A DNA stretch of 64,000 nucleotides from Gammaproteobacteria bacterium (GCA_004172865.1 SEBV01000010.1:372001-436000), one strand, 5' to 3'; positions 48,788-59,011 are shown, counted from the first letter of the stretch. Notes: generated by a model from the letters alone, not told the origin. Numbers and translations are program-made.

Positions 48788-49939
48788 TTAAAAACGAGCA
48801 GTCAACCCAAAAGTTATCTGTGTTGAATCATATTGTCGAACCGGAATTGGCGATTCGTTTTTACGCCAACTGGAATCTAGTTTGATTGTTAAAGATTCGC
48901 TAAATTTATAAGTGAGCGACACGGGTATAACGTTATATTGAGATTCTGTTCGAACAAATAACTCATCGGGGCGATTGTAATTACGCAATACTTTTTCAGC
49001 ACGTGATGAAAACTCAAGTTTTGAAGTAATATCCCAAGCTGCGCCGACATAACCTGTTTGAACCGTAGAGGGTAAATCGATAGTTTCGCCGAGCGCAGGT
49101 CGTTTGTACGAATATCCTGTTCGCCATCGAACTTTAGGCGTTGCGTCCCAACTTACATCCAACAAGGCATAATCACCGATTGAATCGTTTAGTTCGCCTT
49201 TACGGGAAAATCGACTTAAGGTGAGTGTCGATGTAGTTTTGTCTGAAATTTTCCATACGTTTTCAACGTCAACCTGACGATAATCAAAATCAAAGTTACT
49301 GGTGGGGTCTTCGACCAATCTGTCTTTGTATGTTCTGTCGCCCGATCTAAAAAAGACACTAAGGGTTGAATAAGACGGAGTTTTATAAGTAACACCAGCA
49401 AATGCTTCCTTTTCGTGATAGTTAAAGCCATCACGCAAATCACTGGAATGATCCTGGTTAGTATCGCGGCCACCTAATTGAAATGCAAAGCGGTTTTGGG
49501 CACCTCGAGTGATTGAAAATTTAGCATCATCTCTAGCTACAACATCGCTTTCAGGCGCTTCCCATCTATCAACTAAATAACTATCCCGCGCCCAACTTAA
49601 ATCTGTAGTGAAGTCACCGGCCCAAGCGCCTCTCCAACCAGCGGATCCATCCTGAAAGGTTTCGTCAAGCTGTTCATTATTAGCATGCTGATAAGATCGA
49701 ATACGCCAGCGGGCGCTAAATTGTTGCCTGCTGAGATTTGCAGACATCCCCACCCCCGCACTTAGAAGACGAACTTCTTCGGAAACTTCATTAGGGTCAC
49801 GGAAAAAGTTGCTATCCCAAAGTTGTGATACTCCAAGACCTCCCGTAATCCATTTTTCCTCTGCGACCACAACTCCGCTTTGAACTAGACAAAAAAGTGT
49901 GACAGCAACTTTTGTATGATTATTTGATTTTTTGTACAT
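48788..49939 (-). CDS. Outer-membrane beta-barrel protein (EpsL-like)
   Basis: 383 residues. A signal peptide (about 1-26, ending GVVVA) is followed by GVSQLWDSNFFRDPNEVSEE and many alternating amphipathic strands, ending in an aromatic residue (FGLTARF). This fits the EpsL/VpsM-type barrels of exopolysaccharide loci, which are thought to help export or organise polymer at the outer membrane. It lies 14 bp after the initiating transferase gene. Confidence 0.82.
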   Translation of the reverse strand: MYKKSNNHTKVAVTLFCLVQSGVVVAEEKWITGGLGVSQLWDSNFFRDPNEVSEEVRLLSAGVGMSANLSRQQFSARWRIRSYQHANNEQLDETFQDGSAGWRGAWAGDFTTDLSWARDSYLVDRWEAPESDVVARDDAKFSITRGAQNRFAFQLGGRDTNQDHSSDLRDGFNYHEKEAFAGVTYKTPSYSTLSVFFRSGDRTYKDRLVEDPTSNFDFDYRQVDVENVWKISDKTTSTLTLSRFSRKGELNDSIGDYALLDVSWDATPKVRWRTGYSYKRPALGETIDLPSTVQTGYVGAAWDITSKLEFSSRAEKVLRNYNRPDELFVRTESQYNVIPVSLTYKFSESLTIKLDSSWRKNESPIPVRQYDSTQITFGLTARF

Positions 49940-49953
49940 TAATCCTTTTCCAC

Positions 49954-51411
49954 CTAGTAGGCCTGTTGCCCTACAAAACCTCTAAACAAGGTTCCCCATA
50001 GAATTTTCAAATCCAGTGTAATCGACCAGTTATGAATGTACTCCAAGTCATAGGTAATACGTCCGGACATTTTGTCCAAGGTTTCTGTCTCGCCACGGAA
50101 ACCATTAATTTGCGCCAAACCAGTAATTCCAGGCTTCACTTTGTGACGCAACATATAGCCTTTAATTTGACCGCGGTAGAACTCGTTATGAGCAACCGCA
50201 TGAGGACGTGGCCCTACTAATGACATACTTCCGCTCAATACATTAAATAGCTGTGGCAGCTCATCAAGAGAGGTGCGGCGCAAAAAGCCGCCGAGAGGTG
50301 TAACACGCATATCGCCCTGTTTTGCTTGCACAACGCTATCGCCATCTTCACAAACAGTCATAGAACGGAATTTCCAAACCTTAATACGCTCGCCACCCAT
50401 ACCGTAACGCGATTGTTTGAAAAACACAGTGCCTGGAGACGTTACTTTTACAGCGATGGCAATAAACAACATTGGAATAGCGAGCATGATCAGCATCAAC
50501 GACGAGATAACAATATCTTCCAGACGTTTTGCCCAACCGTTATCTACCAAGGGCGAGTCATAAATACTTAGCGCAGGAATACCTTTTAGGCATGTTAAGC
50601 GTGAGTGCATGAGGTCAAAGCTGAACACGTCAGGAATTACATAGGGAGTAACAGTTGTATCAGCTAAGCGATTAATTAACTCGTGCATACGCAATTCGGC
50701 GCGCATTGGCAAGGCAACGTAAACAATATCAATTTTTCCGGCGTGAGCATCTTTATACAGTTGCTCCAAACCACCTTGAATTTCAATGTTTTGAGACATT
50801 AATCTACGGCTTGCATCGTTTTTCTCTATGCGGTCATCGTAGAAACCTATAACACGGTAGCCCAGCCATGGCATACCTGTCATCGAGTTGATGAGACGAA
50901 GGCCCAATTCATTCGCACCAACAATAGCAACTCTGCGAGGCTCTGCAGGATTGGACCGTAATTTAGCGAGAAGGATACGACGGCCCAGATGTAAGCCAAC
51001 CATTACTAGCGGAGTTTCAATAGCCCACATAGTTAAGATGTTGTTGTTAAGATCAGATCCGTTGTAAAAAATTAACAAAGCAACACTAATGATAAACGCG
51101 GTGCCTATCCACGCGGTGACCAAACGCGCCGCCAATCCAAAAGTGGAGTGGCCACGCCATAAATAATAAACTTCGTTACCCTCTGCAAAAAAGCCGAACA
51201 AAACCACGGCTGAAATTGCACAACTAGTGTAGGCATTTACCCACTCCAAATTTGCCATGTGTAAAATTAGCCATAGCATTCCCACTATTAGCAAGCTATC
51301 GATTGCTCGAAACAAGGCTAATATTTTTGAATGATGCAAGCGAATTCCTTGCGGCTGGGCACTAATTGACACCGGGGACATTGGGCCACTAGGCATATCT
51401 GGGCTGTTCAT
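49954..51411 (-). CDS. gumD: Undecaprenyl-phosphate glucose phosphotransferase (GumD/WcaJ type)
   Basis: 485 residues from the ATG at 51411, six bases after GGAG; an ATG at 51423 overlaps that site. Four to five N-terminal membrane helices, a CoA-binding-like domain ([14 protein letters not shown]) and the C-terminal bacterial sugar transferase domain are present ([53 protein letters not shown]). It starts repeat-unit synthesis by loading glucose-1-phosphate on the lipid carrier. It is first in the minus-strand operon. Confidence 0.92.
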   Translation of the reverse strand: MNSPDMPSGPMSPVSISAQPQGIRLHHSKILALFRAIDSLLIVGMLWLILHMANLEWVNAYTSCAISAVVLFGFFAEGNEVYYLWRGHSTFGLAARLVTAWIGTAFIISVALLIFYNGSDLNNNILTMWAIETPLVMVGLHLGRRILLAKLRSNPAEPRRVAIVGANELGLRLINSMTGMPWLGYRVIGFYDDRIEKNDASRRLMSQNIEIQGGLEQLYKDAHAGKIDIVYVALPMRAELRMHELINRLADTTVTPYVIPDVFSFDLMHSRLTCLKGIPALSIYDSPLVDNGWAKRLEDIVISSLMLIMLAIPMLFIAIAVKVTSPGTVFFKQSRYGMGGERIKVWKFRSMTVCEDGDSVVQAKQGDMRVTPLGGFLRRTSLDELPQLFNVLSGSMSLVGPRPHAVAHNEFYRGQIKGYMLRHKVKPGITGLAQINGFRGETETLDKMSGRITYDLEYIHNWSITLDLKILWGTLFRGFVGQQAY

Positions 51412-52088
51412 TACTATCTCCATAAGCTGTAGGTGACTTTATTAAGACCTGCATTAATCAGGCCAGAAAAAACACTGACGCTAACTTGATGAAATACTTT
51501 TTTAATGCAATTAAAAAATCGAATTTGAAATCTAAAAATTAAAAGTAAACTCTTGTGCCAAAAATGCGATTTTGAGTACAAAAAGCCACTCAAGCCTCAC
51601 ACGCTCCTTCTTAAAGTGCCTGAAAATAGTTTCAAAAGAGTGAATACTACAAAAAGATAGGTATAAATAAAGCAGCTAATTAGGCAGGGCGACTTTACAA
51701 GAACTGGTGATTTTATTGCGTGCGCTGCCGCACATAAGAAATCTCCGGTAAAAGCACCTTAATTGTAGCTAATTTAAATATTAAGATACTCTCAAATTGT
51801 AAATGTCTTCTAAAAACTACCAACTGGTCACATTATAGCGCACTATTGGGATTAATTTAGTGCAGAGAAAAAATAATTGAATAAAAAATAGCTAATCTAA
51901 TTTCAAAAATTCTGTTCAAACGCTTAACAACAGGAAGATTTAAATATTAAAATATTCTAAAAACATGAACTGCAACACATGATGATTTTAGTCACACCTA
52001 GAACTAAAAAATATATTGAATTTAAATAATGCTACGACGAAAATTTAAATGAATTCTAAATAAAATATTCAGCTTATATTCAGCAAGT
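51412..52088. other. Regulatory gap upstream of the minus-strand exopolysaccharide operon
   Basis: 677 bp, very AT-rich, with no supported gene. It contains the shared palindrome at 51720 and, on the minus strand, a TATAAT (51832-51837) with a weak -35. If used, this would give a ~410-nt leader with the palindrome about 95 nt from its 5' end. Confidence 0.5.
51720..51733. repeat. Second copy of the GC-rich palindrome
   Basis: GTGCG-CTGC-CGCAC, identical over 14 bp to the core at 36008-36021. Read toward gumD it contains GCGGCAGCGC, close to the ops core GGCGGTAGCG bound by RfaH-type factors. It is about 310 bp before gumD. Confidence 0.6.
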
Positions 52089-52922
52089 CTATTTGCTGCG
52101 CCGTAAATTATAAATTAGATCCCATAAAACAGGAGGCATAACAGCTTTACTGAATCGCCGAACTCGATCTGCGCCAGTCCAAAATAAAAATTGCGAAGAC
52201 TCTCGAGCCTCTCGATCAGTTTCTGCAAAACGATTGGTATAAAAATAAGTTGCTAGAGATCGGCGAACGACACCATCCGGTGTGGTAAGCGCGTGCGGGT
52301 GGCCGTGATAGCTAGATTTCCCGTGGCGCATTAAAATGGTTCTACCGAATTGAGGTTCAACGCTCGTGATTTTTCGAGTTGCGCTGGGATCCCATAATTC
52401 AAGAGCACCTCCCCAATCTGGCTGCCAGTCCTTGTTGAGATAAGTGATCATCACCATCTCATTGTTCAAACCGGTGCGTACATGGCGGTCAAAATCCCGA
52501 TGAATGCCAAACATGCCACCCGGTCTGGTCTCATGCAAACCACCACCATAAAGCTGCACATCTACAACTAAATCCTCAACCCCGGTCAATCCCGACAGCA
52601 TTCGCACAAACCAACCTGCATTGACGATAGAGAAATACAGTTGACTGGCAGGGCCCAACTTGGAGCCTACAGGCCAGCGGCGGGTGTCTTGATATTTATC
52701 CGTGAAAGCCTTCCAGGGCTTATCCTCAAACTCTTCCAGAACAAGCTCCAGCAGCACCGGGTTAAACCAGCCGTCTTCCACAAAATGTTGAAAAGGGTCT
52801 GCGGACTGGATACGCTCACGCAAATTTTGTAGATAAGTTTCATCGGAAAGACGTTTATCCACCAAATCGTCAAGATCTATACGGCGACCACGAATGGTGA
52901 CAAAACTATCTGTCGTTGACAT
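52089..52922 (-). CDS. 2-oxoglutarate/Fe(II)-dependent oxygenase
   Basis: 277 residues. A prolyl-4-hydroxylase-like double-stranded beta-helix spans about 115-235. The iron ligands H141 and D143 are in GIHRDFDRH; the distal His is in SYHGHPHAL and the 2-oxoglutarate Arg probably in VVRRSLATYFY. TYLNKDWQPDWGGALELWD is typical. Close relatives often occur near glycan or LPS genes, so modification of a sugar or surface protein is possible, but the substrate is unknown. It sits on the same strand as gumD, separated by the 677-bp gap. Confidence 0.85.
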   Translation of the reverse strand: MSTTDSFVTIRGRRIDLDDLVDKRLSDETYLQNLRERIQSADPFQHFVEDGWFNPVLLELVLEEFEDKPWKAFTDKYQDTRRWPVGSKLGPASQLYFSIVNAGWFVRMLSGLTGVEDLVVDVQLYGGGLHETRPGGMFGIHRDFDRHVRTGLNNEMVMITYLNKDWQPDWGGALELWDPSATRKITSVEPQFGRTILMRHGKSSYHGHPHALTTPDGVVRRSLATYFYTNRFAETDREARESSQFLFWTGADRVRRFSKAVMPPVLWDLIYNLRRSK

Positions 52923-53091
52923 CTATCATTCCCCTGCTCACGCTTCTGATTTAATGAACCCTACATGTAGCTTACCAAGGTACACGTCTTTGATTGTCAT
53001 GTAAAATCACATGCAAAACATTTGCCGTCGCTCACTAAACCCGAAATACGCTTTGTTTTAGCCTAAAATTTCATTTTTGCAAAAAATCATT

Positions 53092-53598
53092 ATGCTTGCA
53101 TTAAAATATTTATCAAGTTATCCGCCCGAGCTGATCGCCAAAGTTGAACTGCTTATTTCAGAAAGACGTTTGGGCGATGTGTTATTGACAAGACATCCTG
53201 AGCCACACCAATTGCGAACCGATTCCGCTCTTTATGACTACAGCATGGACATCAAAAATTCATCGATGGGTAAATCCCTTCGCCTCAATCGCGTGGCTTA
53301 CGATAATAAAATAAAAGTTATCGAACACGCGTTAGGACAACATCATTACATTACTCGTGCTCATGGCAACAAAACTAAAACGGTAAATGAAATAAAAATT
53401 GCCAGCTTGTTTCGTGATGGACCGGAAGCATTTTTAAAAATGATTGTTGTACATGAACTGGCGCATTTCAAAGAAAAGGATCACAACAAAAGTTTTTATC
53501 AATTGTGTCGTCATATGGAACCCAACTATCACCAATACGAATTTGATTTTCGACTTTATTTAACGCATCTGGATTTGTATGGACCATTGTATTTATGA
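53092..53598 (+). CDS. YgjP-like zinc metallopeptidase
   Basis: 168 residues from the ATG at 53092; a TTG five codons earlier has no support. The C-terminal half carries the zinc motif VVHELAHFKEKDHNKSF (HExxH plus a later His), as in YgjP/DUF45 and WLM-type peptidases. Cellular role is unknown. Its stop overlaps the start of the EamA transporter gene (ATGA). Confidence 0.85.
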   Translation: MLALKYLSSYPPELIAKVELLISERRLGDVLLTRHPEPHQLRTDSALYDYSMDIKNSSMGKSLRLNRVAYDNKIKVIEHALGQHHYITRAHGNKTKTVNEIKIASLFRDGPEAFLKMIVVHELAHFKEKDHNKSFYQLCRHMEPNYHQYEFDFRLYLTHLDLYGPLYL

Positions 53599-54503
53599 TT
53601 GATCATACTTCTGCAGCGTATACCAAAGGAATTGTATTTATTTTAATTGGAACTTGCTGTTTTGCCGCGAAAGGAATTTTAATTAAAGTAGCCTATGGCT
53701 ATGGAATTACCGCAACGCCCTTACTGATGCTGCGCATGCTTTTTGCCCTACCCTTTTATGCTGCTATAGCGGTGTGGATGCAACACCAACAAAATCGCCC
53801 ATTAAGCAAAAAAGAAATCATTCAAATAATTGGTTTAGGTTTATTAAGCTATTACTTATCCAGCTTATTTGATTTCTTGGGCCTGCAATATATTTCTGCA
53901 GGTTTGGAGCGTTTGATTCTGTATGTTTATCCAACTCTGGTTTTATTAATTCTTGCGTTTGCTAAACAGAAAAAAATTTCGCAAACGGAAAAACTGGCAC
54001 TCGCATTTGCTTACGCTGGAATCCTGTTAGTTTTTATTTATGATGTTCAATTCAACAGCTCATTGCAATTAACTATCCTCGGTAGCGGATTGGTATTAAT
54101 TAGCACCGTTTCTTTTGCGATTTTTATTGTGTATGCGGGCGATGTAATTCCGCGCGTAGGTTCACTCCGATTTACCTCTTATGGAATGCTGTCAGCCTGC
54201 GCGGGCGTGATCGTCCATAATCTTTTCGTTGAAGGAATACAAAGTATTCAGCAATCATCACCTATATATGGTCTGGCGCTCATGCTTGCCGTATTTTGTA
54301 CTCTCATCCCATCATTTCTTATGAATGAGGGAATGCGGATTATCGGTAGCAGTCGCACTGCTATTCTTGGCGTATTTGGGCCGATTGTGACGTTATTTTT
54401 AAGTGCGCTCGTATTAAACGAATCCATCGGGCCGATTCAGCTAGTTGGAGCTGCACTCGTTATAGGCGGTGTAGGGCTGATTTCATTCAAAAAACCACAA
54501 TAA
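53595..54503 (+). CDS. EamA/DMT-family transporter
   Basis: 302 residues with ten membrane segments in two EamA repeats (about 8-140 and 155-298). KGILIKVAYGYGITATPLL, and in the second half GSSRTAILGVFGPIVTLFLS, are typical. It is an inner-membrane drug/metabolite-type exporter of unknown substrate. Overlap with the YgjP-like gene implies coupled translation. Confidence 0.9.
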   Translation: MIDHTSAAYTKGIVFILIGTCCFAAKGILIKVAYGYGITATPLLMLRMLFALPFYAAIAVWMQHQQNRPLSKKEIIQIIGLGLLSYYLSSLFDFLGLQYISAGLERLILYVYPTLVLLILAFAKQKKISQTEKLALAFAYAGILLVFIYDVQFNSSLQLTILGSGLVLISTVSFAIFIVYAGDVIPRVGSLRFTSYGMLSACAGVIVHNLFVEGIQSIQQSSPIYGLALMLAVFCTLIPSFLMNEGMRIIGSSRTAILGVFGPIVTLFLSALVLNESIGPIQLVGAALVIGGVGLISFKKPQ

Positions 54504-54829
54504 ACTTATTCATTTCAAGCTTTTTGATTTTTATATATAAATAATACAATTAATATATATAACTTAACTTTTCTTATCTGGGCATAACTGAGCTTTCGTA
54601 TTACTTTCGCACAAATTTGGATTGGACTTAATTAACCTCTATATGTTTTGCGAACTTCATTAGCCATCGATTTTTTATTTAAACTGGAAAGAATCTTCGT
54701 AACCGGTTTCATTTACAATAAACCGTCTAACGACTCCAATAACAATCCGTATTGATCGCAGCAACTTAATGGCGCTGCACAAATGCTTCCACAAAGTCTG
54801 ACAAACACTTCGACAATAAGAGAGAAACA
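54504..54829. other. Intergenic region upstream of the DUF1080 genes
   Basis: 326 bp, AT-rich, without a gene. It contains a possible operator at 54699 and presumably the promoter for the DUF1080 pair. Confidence 0.5.
54699..54712. promoter_or_regulatory. Possible LacI-family operator
   Basis: GTAACCGGTTTCAT has the central AACCGGTT palindrome seen in many LacI-type sugar-regulator sites. It lies ~120 bp before a secreted carbohydrate-related gene. Single site, by eye. Confidence 0.3.
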
Positions 54830-55615
54830 ATGAAAGCTACACTTATCAAACCACTCGCTTGGACAATGATGGCACTTTGCCCATTACCACTTATGGCTGC
54901 ATCAAGCAGCTCAACTGCTGCGAAAGAACCATGGCAGCTAGCTGAAGCAACCGAAGTCTGGACGCCTGTACCTCCGGTGATTACCGCCAATGAAAACACG
55001 CCCCCATCAGATGCAATAGTTTTATTCGATGGAAAATCTCTAAGTCAATGGCAAGGTGCAGAAGGCGGTGAAGCCAAATGGACCATAGCAAATGGTGCTT
55101 TAACAGTAGCGCCCAAAACCGGCGATATTAAAACCAAAGAATCGTTTTGCGATGTGCAATTACACGCGGAATGGACAACACCAACCAAGGTTACCGGCGA
55201 CGACGGCAAAGAATTGACCAGTCAAGCACGCAATAACAGCGGTATTTTCTTGCAAGAACAATATGAAGTGCAGGTGTTGGATTCATACAACAACAAAACC
55301 TATTCCAATGGCCAAGCGGGTTCTGTTTATAAACAACACATCCCTTTGGTTAACCCTACTCGCGCTCCAGGCGTATGGCAGTCTTACGACATTATCTTCA
55401 CCGCACCAAAATTCAGTGATGACAAAAAATTAAAATCACCTGGGCGAGTCACTGTGCTTTTAAACGGTGTGTTAGTTCAAAACAATGTTGAAATCCAGGG
55501 CGCGACGGCATGGATTGGCAAACCAGTTTATACCACTCACGGTTGCGCGCCGCTGCGTCTACAAGATCACGGCAATCCAGTTAGCTTCCGTAATATTTGG
55601 ATCAGAAAATTGTAA
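54830..55615 (+). CDS. Secreted DUF1080 protein (3-keto-glycoside hydrolase-like)
   Basis: 261 residues with a signal peptide (about 1-23, ending PLMAA). A DUF1080/PF06439 concanavalin-like domain (about 62-260) is shown by IVLFDGKSLSQWQG, NNSGIFLQEQYEVQVLDSY, GSVYKQHIPLVN and PLRLQDHGNPVSFRNIWIR. Characterised members of this family act on 3-keto-glycosides; activity here is inferred. It is followed at 82 bp by a giant protein whose N-terminus has a divergent version of the same fold. Confidence 0.88.
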   Translation: MKATLIKPLAWTMMALCPLPLMAASSSSTAAKEPWQLAEATEVWTPVPPVITANENTPPSDAIVLFDGKSLSQWQGAEGGEAKWTIANGALTVAPKTGDIKTKESFCDVQLHAEWTTPTKVTGDDGKELTSQARNNSGIFLQEQYEVQVLDSYNNKTYSNGQAGSVYKQHIPLVNPTRAPGVWQSYDIIFTAPKFSDDKKLKSPGRVTVLLNGVLVQNNVEIQGATAWIGKPVYTTHGCAPLRLQDHGNPVSFRNIWIRKL

Positions 55616-55644
55616 TTTTTAATCCAACTCAAGCAACACTTTCG

Positions 55645-55670
55645 GCGCCGCAACTTATGCGGCGCTTTTC
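55645..55670 (+). terminator. Hairpin between the two DUF1080 genes
   Basis: GCGCCGCA/TGCGGCGC with a short loop and TTTT. The T-run is short, so it may be a partial terminator that lowers expression of the next gene. Confidence 0.65.
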
Positions 55671-55697
55671 TAATACTTCACTGTGAGAGGTGAGATA

Positions 55698-58600
55698 ATG
55701 TCTTTTTCAAGACTTCTTTGTATTGGTCTAACGCTCATTAGCCTTAGCGCTACAAGCTACGCGGCAGATGCACAAAATCCGCAAGCATTTTTTAAAGAAA
55801 GTTCAGAATGGACTACGGCTACAGCGGTAAGTGCTGTTGGTAAAAAACTTCAAATCGATAAAAAGAAAACCGAAGACGGCATCATTATTGTTAACACTGG
55901 CGATTTCAGCAAAAGCAAACATTTAGTCAGTAAAAGCTATTTTGGCGATACTTTATTAACCATGGAATTTTTAATTCCTGAAGGTTCAGCAGCCAAGGTA
56001 TTTTTTCAAGGACACTATTCTGTCGATCTAAAAAACAAAAACAACGAATGGCAAACCTTAAGCGTAAAATTTCGCGCACCTCGCTTTAACGAAGCGAGTG
56101 AAAAATCTCAGCCTGCATTATTTTTGGAAATTCGTATTAATGGCGAAGTCGTAAACACCAATAAAACGCTAACCAGTTTTGATGAAGATGCGTTCACAAA
56201 ATGGGAAAGCGAATCAGGTCAAACGACTATTCTCGCAAATCAAGGGCCATTTGCATTTCGTAATTTCAAAGCCCTGCCCGCTGATTTTTCTACCGTTATT
56301 CCACCTAAAACAACAGGCGGTACAACTAATCTTGCTGAGTTAATTGATTACGTCGCACTCGGTAAAGAAACTTTTGAATCGGTCGGCTGTAATGTTTGCC
56401 ACTCAATTGCTAAAGATGATCCTACAGTCACTACTGGCCCAAATTTGTTTGGCTTATTTACACGCGAGCCACGTTCACGCGAAGTTGTTGAAGGCGGCGA
56501 AGGCCATCGTTTCAACATTAAAGCAGATCGTGAATATTTGCACCGCAGTATTCGTGCGTCTACGGAGCAAATAGCCGTCGCTGAGAAAGGCGCGCAAAAA
56601 GGTGAGCCCTACCCACCGATTATGCCGCCCTTTAATACACAAGTTATTAGCGACATTCAAATCGATGCTATTGGTGCTTACCTCGCAACCTTGAACGAAC
56701 CTAATAATCAAGGTCCAGTAATAAAACTCATGAAACAAGGCGCCGTTGAAAAATACGATCCAATTGCAGACCGTTTGCAATTACTAGTAGACGATCAGGT
56801 TCGTATTCAACGCGGCCCACTTGCGGGTGATGTTGCAACCGGAGTTTCAGGCCGCGCCATTCATGTTGGTTTGGTAAATGGAGTTAATTACTCTTTTGAT
56901 CCGCGCATTCTCGCCATCGCTAAAATTTGGCAAGGCGGATTTTTAGATATGACCGGTGAATTTACCAATCGCGGCGGTAAGGGCCTAAAGATGGGCTATG
57001 AAAGTCGCGAAATAAGTTTGGGAAATCAGGAATATTTATTTGCTCCACTAAATGCAGCAGGAAAAATAATTGATTTCTCATTTAAAGATGCAAAATTTGG
57101 CGACCTTGAAACGGTAAAAAAATCACTTTACAGCAAACAAGATCAACTTGACCGCATTGCTGAAGTGGATGCACAGTTTTTAGGTTACACACGCAACTCA
57201 AAAGATAAATTGCAAGCACCAAGTTTCAACTATCGGGTTGGCCAAAATACGCTCTCCGTGCAAACTATGTTTGATGCTACTGGCAATGTAAAAATTGATG
57301 TCAGCGGCGAATTAAAAACTGCACAAACTTTCGCACTCAACACCACATTATTACCGCAACCGCAAACCACTGCCGGGAAAATTGAGAATGGCATCTGGAC
57401 ACTTCCAGCTGGTAAAGTCAACGCGAATTTGACCGCGAAAACTGCGCTGGCAAGTAATGTATGGCACGCAGCTAAATCAACTTTTGACTATCGCAAACAG
57501 CCATTAAAAATAACTGAATCAAAAGCCAATTTGCCGAAAGGCTATAGCATAGAAAATTATTATCCGCCTAAAGATAATTTTGGCCGCGAACAATTATTTG
57601 AAGCGCTGGGCGTTATTGTTGCGCCCGATGGAACTGTCGTAGTAGGAACGCGTACCGCAGGAATCTGGCGGTTGGTAAAAGGTGAATGGCAACTTTTTGC
57701 TGAAGGCACTTTCGATAGCCTCGGCATTTTAGTTGAAGATAAAAAAGGCCTCACGGTTGTCGCCGGACAAAAAGCAGAATTAACGCGTATCAGCGACACC
57801 AATGGTGACGGCATCGCCGATAGCTACGAAACATTATTTGATGCGCATTCTTATCACGGAAATTATCACTCCTACATGCACGGCCCTGTGCGCGGCGTCG
57901 ATGGTGCTTATTACATCAACATCAATCTTGGTGACGGTGGTGATGGCTCGCTTTACAACGCTGGCGGAAAATATATGGGCAGCGCAGGCGGATTCGCGGG
58001 TTGGAATATTCGCGTCGATGCCAGTGCAAAAAATAGCATCGGAAAATTCACGCTTTGGGCAAATGGTTTACGTAGCCCCGCAGGTTTGGCTTTGGCTCCA
58101 GATGGACGTCTGTGGTATTCAGAAAATCAGGGCGAATATGTAGGCACGTCGAAAATTTTTGTGGTCGAACAAAATAAATTTTACGGACATCCTTCAAGCC
58201 TCGTCGATTTGCCCGGCATGACTCCAGATTCACCTGAAATCGCTTGGACCAAATTTGCAGATAAACGCGCAATACCTGCAATTTTATTACCACACAATAA
58301 AGTTGCGAACTCACCCGGAAATCCTGCGTGGGATACTACTAAAGGTAAATTCGGACCCTTCGCAAATGAAATGTTAATTGGTGACCAAACGCAATCCAAT
58401 TTATTGCGTGTAAATCTCGATGTTGTGGACGGCGTTGAACAAGGTAGCGTCATGCCATTTATTGATGATCTTGAATCTGGCGTAATGCGCCCGGTGTTTT
58501 TACCGGATGGTAGTTTACTGCTCGGTCAAACTGGTCGTGGGTGGCAAGCGAAAGGCGGCCACGTTGCAAGCTTGCAACGAATTGTGTGGGATGGCAAAAC

Positions 58601-58979
58601 CATCGCGCCCGCAATTCACAGTACTTACGCGACAACTAACGGATTTAGATTACAACTTACGCAACCTTTAGACGACGATATTGATGCCAGTAAATTGCAG
58701 CAGTTAATTGCCATCGAATCATGGGTATATCGTGATGCGCCAGACTACGGTTCTGATGAGTTAGGTAAAGCTGTGGAAAGAATTACAAACATCAGTATCA
58801 GCACAGATCGTAAACAAATTACAATTAGCCTCGCAGACCTTGCACATGCGTCAGTTCATCCGCAGCAAACTGCACGGGTTTATCATTTGACTTTAAATAA
58901 CCAACATTTATTTAAAGATTCAGCGCCAGAACAATTGCACAGTTATTACACGCTCTATAAATTCGCGAAAGCAAATTAA
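55698..58979 (+). CDS. Secreted DUF1080-like/cytochrome c/beta-propeller fusion
   Basis: 1093 residues from the ATG at 55698, after GAGAGGTGAG. Signal peptide about 1-23 (SYA cleavage). A DUF1080-like domain spans about 28-195 (GPFAFRNFKALPADF near its end). A class I cytochrome c domain follows (about 215-340), with haem motif C231-NVC-H235 and likely axial M309 in PPIMPPF. The rest (about 345-1090) is a beta-rich region plus a propeller of the type found in large PVC-group dehydrogenase-like proteins: EALGVIVAPDGTVVVGTR, DTNGDGIADSYETLFD, SPAGLALAPDGRLWYSENQG. A periplasmic sugar dehydrogenase passing electrons to the haem is plausible; the cofactor is not evident. Confidence 0.85.
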   Translation: MSFSRLLCIGLTLISLSATSYAADAQNPQAFFKESSEWTTATAVSAVGKKLQIDKKKTEDGIIIVNTGDFSKSKHLVSKSYFGDTLLTMEFLIPEGSAAKVFFQGHYSVDLKNKNNEWQTLSVKFRAPRFNEASEKSQPALFLEIRINGEVVNTNKTLTSFDEDAFTKWESESGQTTILANQGPFAFRNFKALPADFSTVIPPKTTGGTTNLAELIDYVALGKETFESVGCNVCHSIAKDDPTVTTGPNLFGLFTREPRSREVVEGGEGHRFNIKADREYLHRSIRASTEQIAVAEKGAQKGEPYPPIMPPFNTQVISDIQIDAIGAYLATLNEPNNQGPVIKLMKQGAVEKYDPIADRLQLLVDDQVRIQRGPLAGDVATGVSGRAIHVGLVNGVNYSFDPRILAIAKIWQGGFLDMTGEFTNRGGKGLKMGYESREISLGNQEYLFAPLNAAGKIIDFSFKDAKFGDLETVKKSLYSKQDQLDRIAEVDAQFLGYTRNSKDKLQAPSFNYRVGQNTLSVQTMFDATGNVKIDVSGELKTAQTFALNTTLLPQPQTTAGKIENGIWTLPAGKVNANLTAKTALASNVWHAAKSTFDYRKQPLKITESKANLPKGYSIENYYPPKDNFGREQLFEALGVIVAPDGTVVVGTRTAGIWRLVKGEWQLFAEGTFDSLGILVEDKKGLTVVAGQKAELTRISDTNGDGIADSYETLFDAHSYHGNYHSYMHGPVRGVDGAYYININLGDGGDGSLYNAGGKYMGSAGGFAGWNIRVDASAKNSIGKFTLWANGLRSPAGLALAPDGRLWYSENQGEYVGTSKIFVVEQNKFYGHPSSLVDLPGMTPDSPEIAWTKFADKRAIPAILLPHNKVANSPGNPAWDTTKGKFGPFANEMLIGDQTQSNLLRVNLDVVDGVEQGSVMPFIDDLESGVMRPVFLPDGSLLLGQTGRGWQAKGGHVASLQRIVWDGKTIAPAIHSTYATTNGFRLQLTQPLDDDIDASKLQQLIAIESWVYRDAPDYGSDELGKAVERITNISISTDRKQITISLADLAHASVHPQQTARVYHLTLNNQHLFKDSAPEQLHSYYTLYKFAKAN

Positions 58980-59011
58980 AAGTCGTGTAAAAATTTTACA
59001 AATGTGTTTCA

